From Thiobacillus sp. (lineage in GTDB: Bacteria; Pseudomonadota; Gammaproteobacteria; Burkholderiales; Thiobacillaceae), in the NCBI GenBank assembly GCA_024710445.1, contig JANJUT010000160.1, forward strand, positions 1 to 7,341: 7,341 nt of DNA. The letters run 5' to 3'. The notes below the pieces were generated by a model, which was not told the origin of the DNA, searched no databases, and worked only from the letters and a program-made list of their open reading frames with translations. This document shows positions 6,746 to 7,341 of the stretch, piece after piece. Positions within the stretch are counted from its first letter, which is position 1; the number at the start of each line of letters is the position of its first letter. Position numbers and translations under genes: made by a program.

Positions 6746-6771
6746 ATATCCAGAAATCAAAAAGGTGTAGA
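6743..6771 (-). promoter_or_regulatory. Possible cassette promoter (Pc)
   Basis: On the minus strand TCTACA (6771-6766) and TATACA (6748-6743) are separated by 17 bases; each matches four of six bases of the sigma70 -35 and -10 consensus. The location, just upstream of the candidate attI and reading into cassette 1, is where integrons place Pc. The match is weak and could be chance. Confidence 0.28.
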
Positions 6772-6846
6772 ACACGCTCTGTTTCATGGCAAGTTATCGT
6801 TCTGATTAAAGCGGGTCTTTGATAGGGGAAGCCGTTAAATACACCT

Positions 6847-6975
6847 TTGGCCCAATCGCCCAAACTGCCCGATCAGGTGCGTGACCGAATACGGGTGAAG
6901 CATTGCAGCATCCGCACCGAAACGCAATATGTTCAGTGGCTTAAGCGCTTGATGGGGTGCCCTGTGGGCGGATAG
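6847..6975 (+). pseudogene. intI: Integron integrase remnant (N-terminus only)
   Basis: The frame from about 6862 to 6951 reads KLPDQVRDRIRVKH, then CSIRTETQYVQWLKRL. This is the N-terminal SAM-like core-binding domain of IntI tyrosine recombinases; DQVRxxIRxKHxSIRTExxYVxWIKR is highly typical. After Leu (6951) the expected FHGKRHP stretch is missing, replaced by MGCPVGG and a TAG at 6973-6975. All catalytic residues (Arg, His, Tyr) and the IntI-specific insert are gone; intact IntI has about 320-340 residues. No ATG lies in frame after the TAG at 6823-6825; TTG at 6847 is the only plausible start and has no ribosome binding site. Orientation, divergent from the cassettes, is canonical. It could be another related recombinase, but the adjacent attC makes intI by far the best reading. 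Confidence 0.8.
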
Positions 6976-6983
6976 CCTTGCAA

Positions 6984-7010
6984 CAAAATAAAACACGCCT
7001 TGCGGCGTGG
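6984..7010 (-). terminator. Rho-independent terminator after flgN
   Basis: On the minus strand a perfect stem CACGCC / GGCGTG (7009-6994) closes a GCAA loop and is followed by TTTTATTTTG. It lies about 70 bases after the flgN stop and should end the flagellar transcript before the integron remnant, insulating the cassettes from it. Confidence 0.85.
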
Positions 7011-7079
7011 ATGGGATTGCTGGGGGCGGTGTTGGACCTGCTGCGGGCGATCGCGCTGGATCGCTTTAAACGTCAGGTT

Positions 7080-7341
7080 TTAAACCGCGAGGAGGGGTTT
7101 GCCTTTGCGTGAAGCCACTGACATGCCGGCCTGATCGTACAGGCCCCCCTGGCTGGTGGCTGAATGGATCAGCACGTTGAGCGCCTGGCGGGTGGACCCC
7201 AGGCGCAGGTCGATCAGGGTGCCGATGCGCTGGTTGAGCGCCTGGGCCTCATGCTCCAGATTGAGCAGTCGCTGCCAGCGGGTGTGGTGTTCGGGCTGGC
7301 CATATCGCGTGAGCCAGGCATCCATGCCGGCGTGATCAGGT
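7080..7341 (-). CDS. flgN: FlgN-family flagellar export chaperone (C-terminal part)
   Basis: The frame runs off the right edge; 86 codons plus a stop are visible. The first Met in the window (7325) is internal, because the frame is open up to 7341. FlgN is the cytoplasmic type III export chaperone for the hook-filament junction proteins FlgK and FlgL. The visible part shows the family's C-terminal helix pattern: RWQRLLNLEHEAQALNQ, then GTLIDLRLGSTRQALNVL, then LYDQAGMSVASRKG, where FlgN proteins typically have a conserved N-G-x-LI-xxRL motif followed by a short 'LYG/D-x-G' tail. Full-length FlgN is about 140-160 residues, so roughly the last half is present. In many proteobacteria it follows flgM (anti-FliA factor), which would lie outside the window. 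A terminator follows. Confidence 0.75.
   Translation of the reverse strand, partial: PDHAGMDAWLTRYGQPEHHTRWQRLLNLEHEAQALNQRIGTLIDLRLGSTRQALNVLIHSATSQGGLYDQAGMSVASRKGKPLLAV

Larger units (their letters stand above)
5341..6975 (-). mobile_element. Degenerate chromosomal integron (intI remnant plus short cassette array)
   Basis: The parts appear in the canonical order. An intI fragment on the plus strand points away from an array of cassettes whose genes are all on the minus strand, with a candidate attI between them, attC sites after each cassette gene, and a possible truncated attC at the far end. One attC (6109-6201) has textbook core sites and an unpaired base in its stem. Cassette proteins are unrelated to their neighbours and A+T-richer. 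Both edges are damaged: intI stops being recognisable after about codon 35, and the far end abuts half of brnT. The strand given is the reading direction of the cassettes. Seen: sites, fragment and geometry. Inferred: that it was once a complete integron. Confidence 0.75.

Noticed and set aside
6775..6800. LexA box upstream of intI
   Set aside because: A CTGT is present, but the matching ACAG half-site at the required spacing is not.
6681..6863. 60-codon minus-strand frame between intI and cassette 1
   Set aside because: It spans the candidate attI and promoter region and the intI start, has no ribosome binding site, and its translation is unlike a folded protein.
7011..7112. Short plus-strand frame beginning MGLLGAVLDLLRAIALDR
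   Set aside because: It is only about 33 codons, lies partly antisense to flgN, and has no ribosome binding site; probably chance.

Overview
The window looks like the chromosome of a GC-rich, flagellated proteobacterium. A beta-proteobacterium of the Thiobacillus/Nitrosomonas type is my best guess, an inference from the mix of gene families (MacAB-like ABC exporter, fused MnmC, FlgN, a chromosomal-type integron) and not from any marker gene. No rRNA, tRNA or CRISPR array was seen.

Left part, minus strand (1-3045): a tightly packed ABC exporter operon read right to left: periplasmic adaptor (membrane fusion protein), MacB/LolD-type ATPase, MacB-like FtsX-family permease, and the first nine codons of a fourth gene cut by the window edge, probably a second permease. 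All three junctions are 4-base ATGA stop/start overlaps. Divergently, after only about 46 bases, lies mnmC on the plus strand (3092-4912), the bifunctional tRNA wobble-uridine modification enzyme.

Right part (4952-7341): an accessory region. From left to right it holds an intact BrnA-type ribbon-helix-helix antitoxin gene; the C-terminal half of its partner toxin brnT, broken at about 5340; a decayed integron; and, at the right edge, the 3' end of flgN (flagellar chaperone) with its terminator. The integron has the canonical geometry. A fragment of the integrase gene intI (N-terminus only, plus strand, 6847-6975) diverges from a short cassette array read on the minus strand. The array starts at a candidate attI junction near 6720, then has cassette 1 (138-residue unknown protein), a well-formed attC (6109-6201), cassette 2 (184-residue unknown protein with an N-terminal membrane segment), a second, asymmetric attC-like site (5475-5540), and a short ORF-less segment rich in inverted repeats. 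It ends in what looks like a truncated attC abutting broken brnT.

Both edges of the integron are therefore damaged: intI is cut after about 35 codons and joined to DNA just beyond the flgN terminator, and the distal end is joined to a half toxin gene. The array can no longer make its own integrase but may still be a substrate for one supplied in trans. The cassette genes are visibly richer in A+T than the surrounding housekeeping genes, in keeping with lateral origin.
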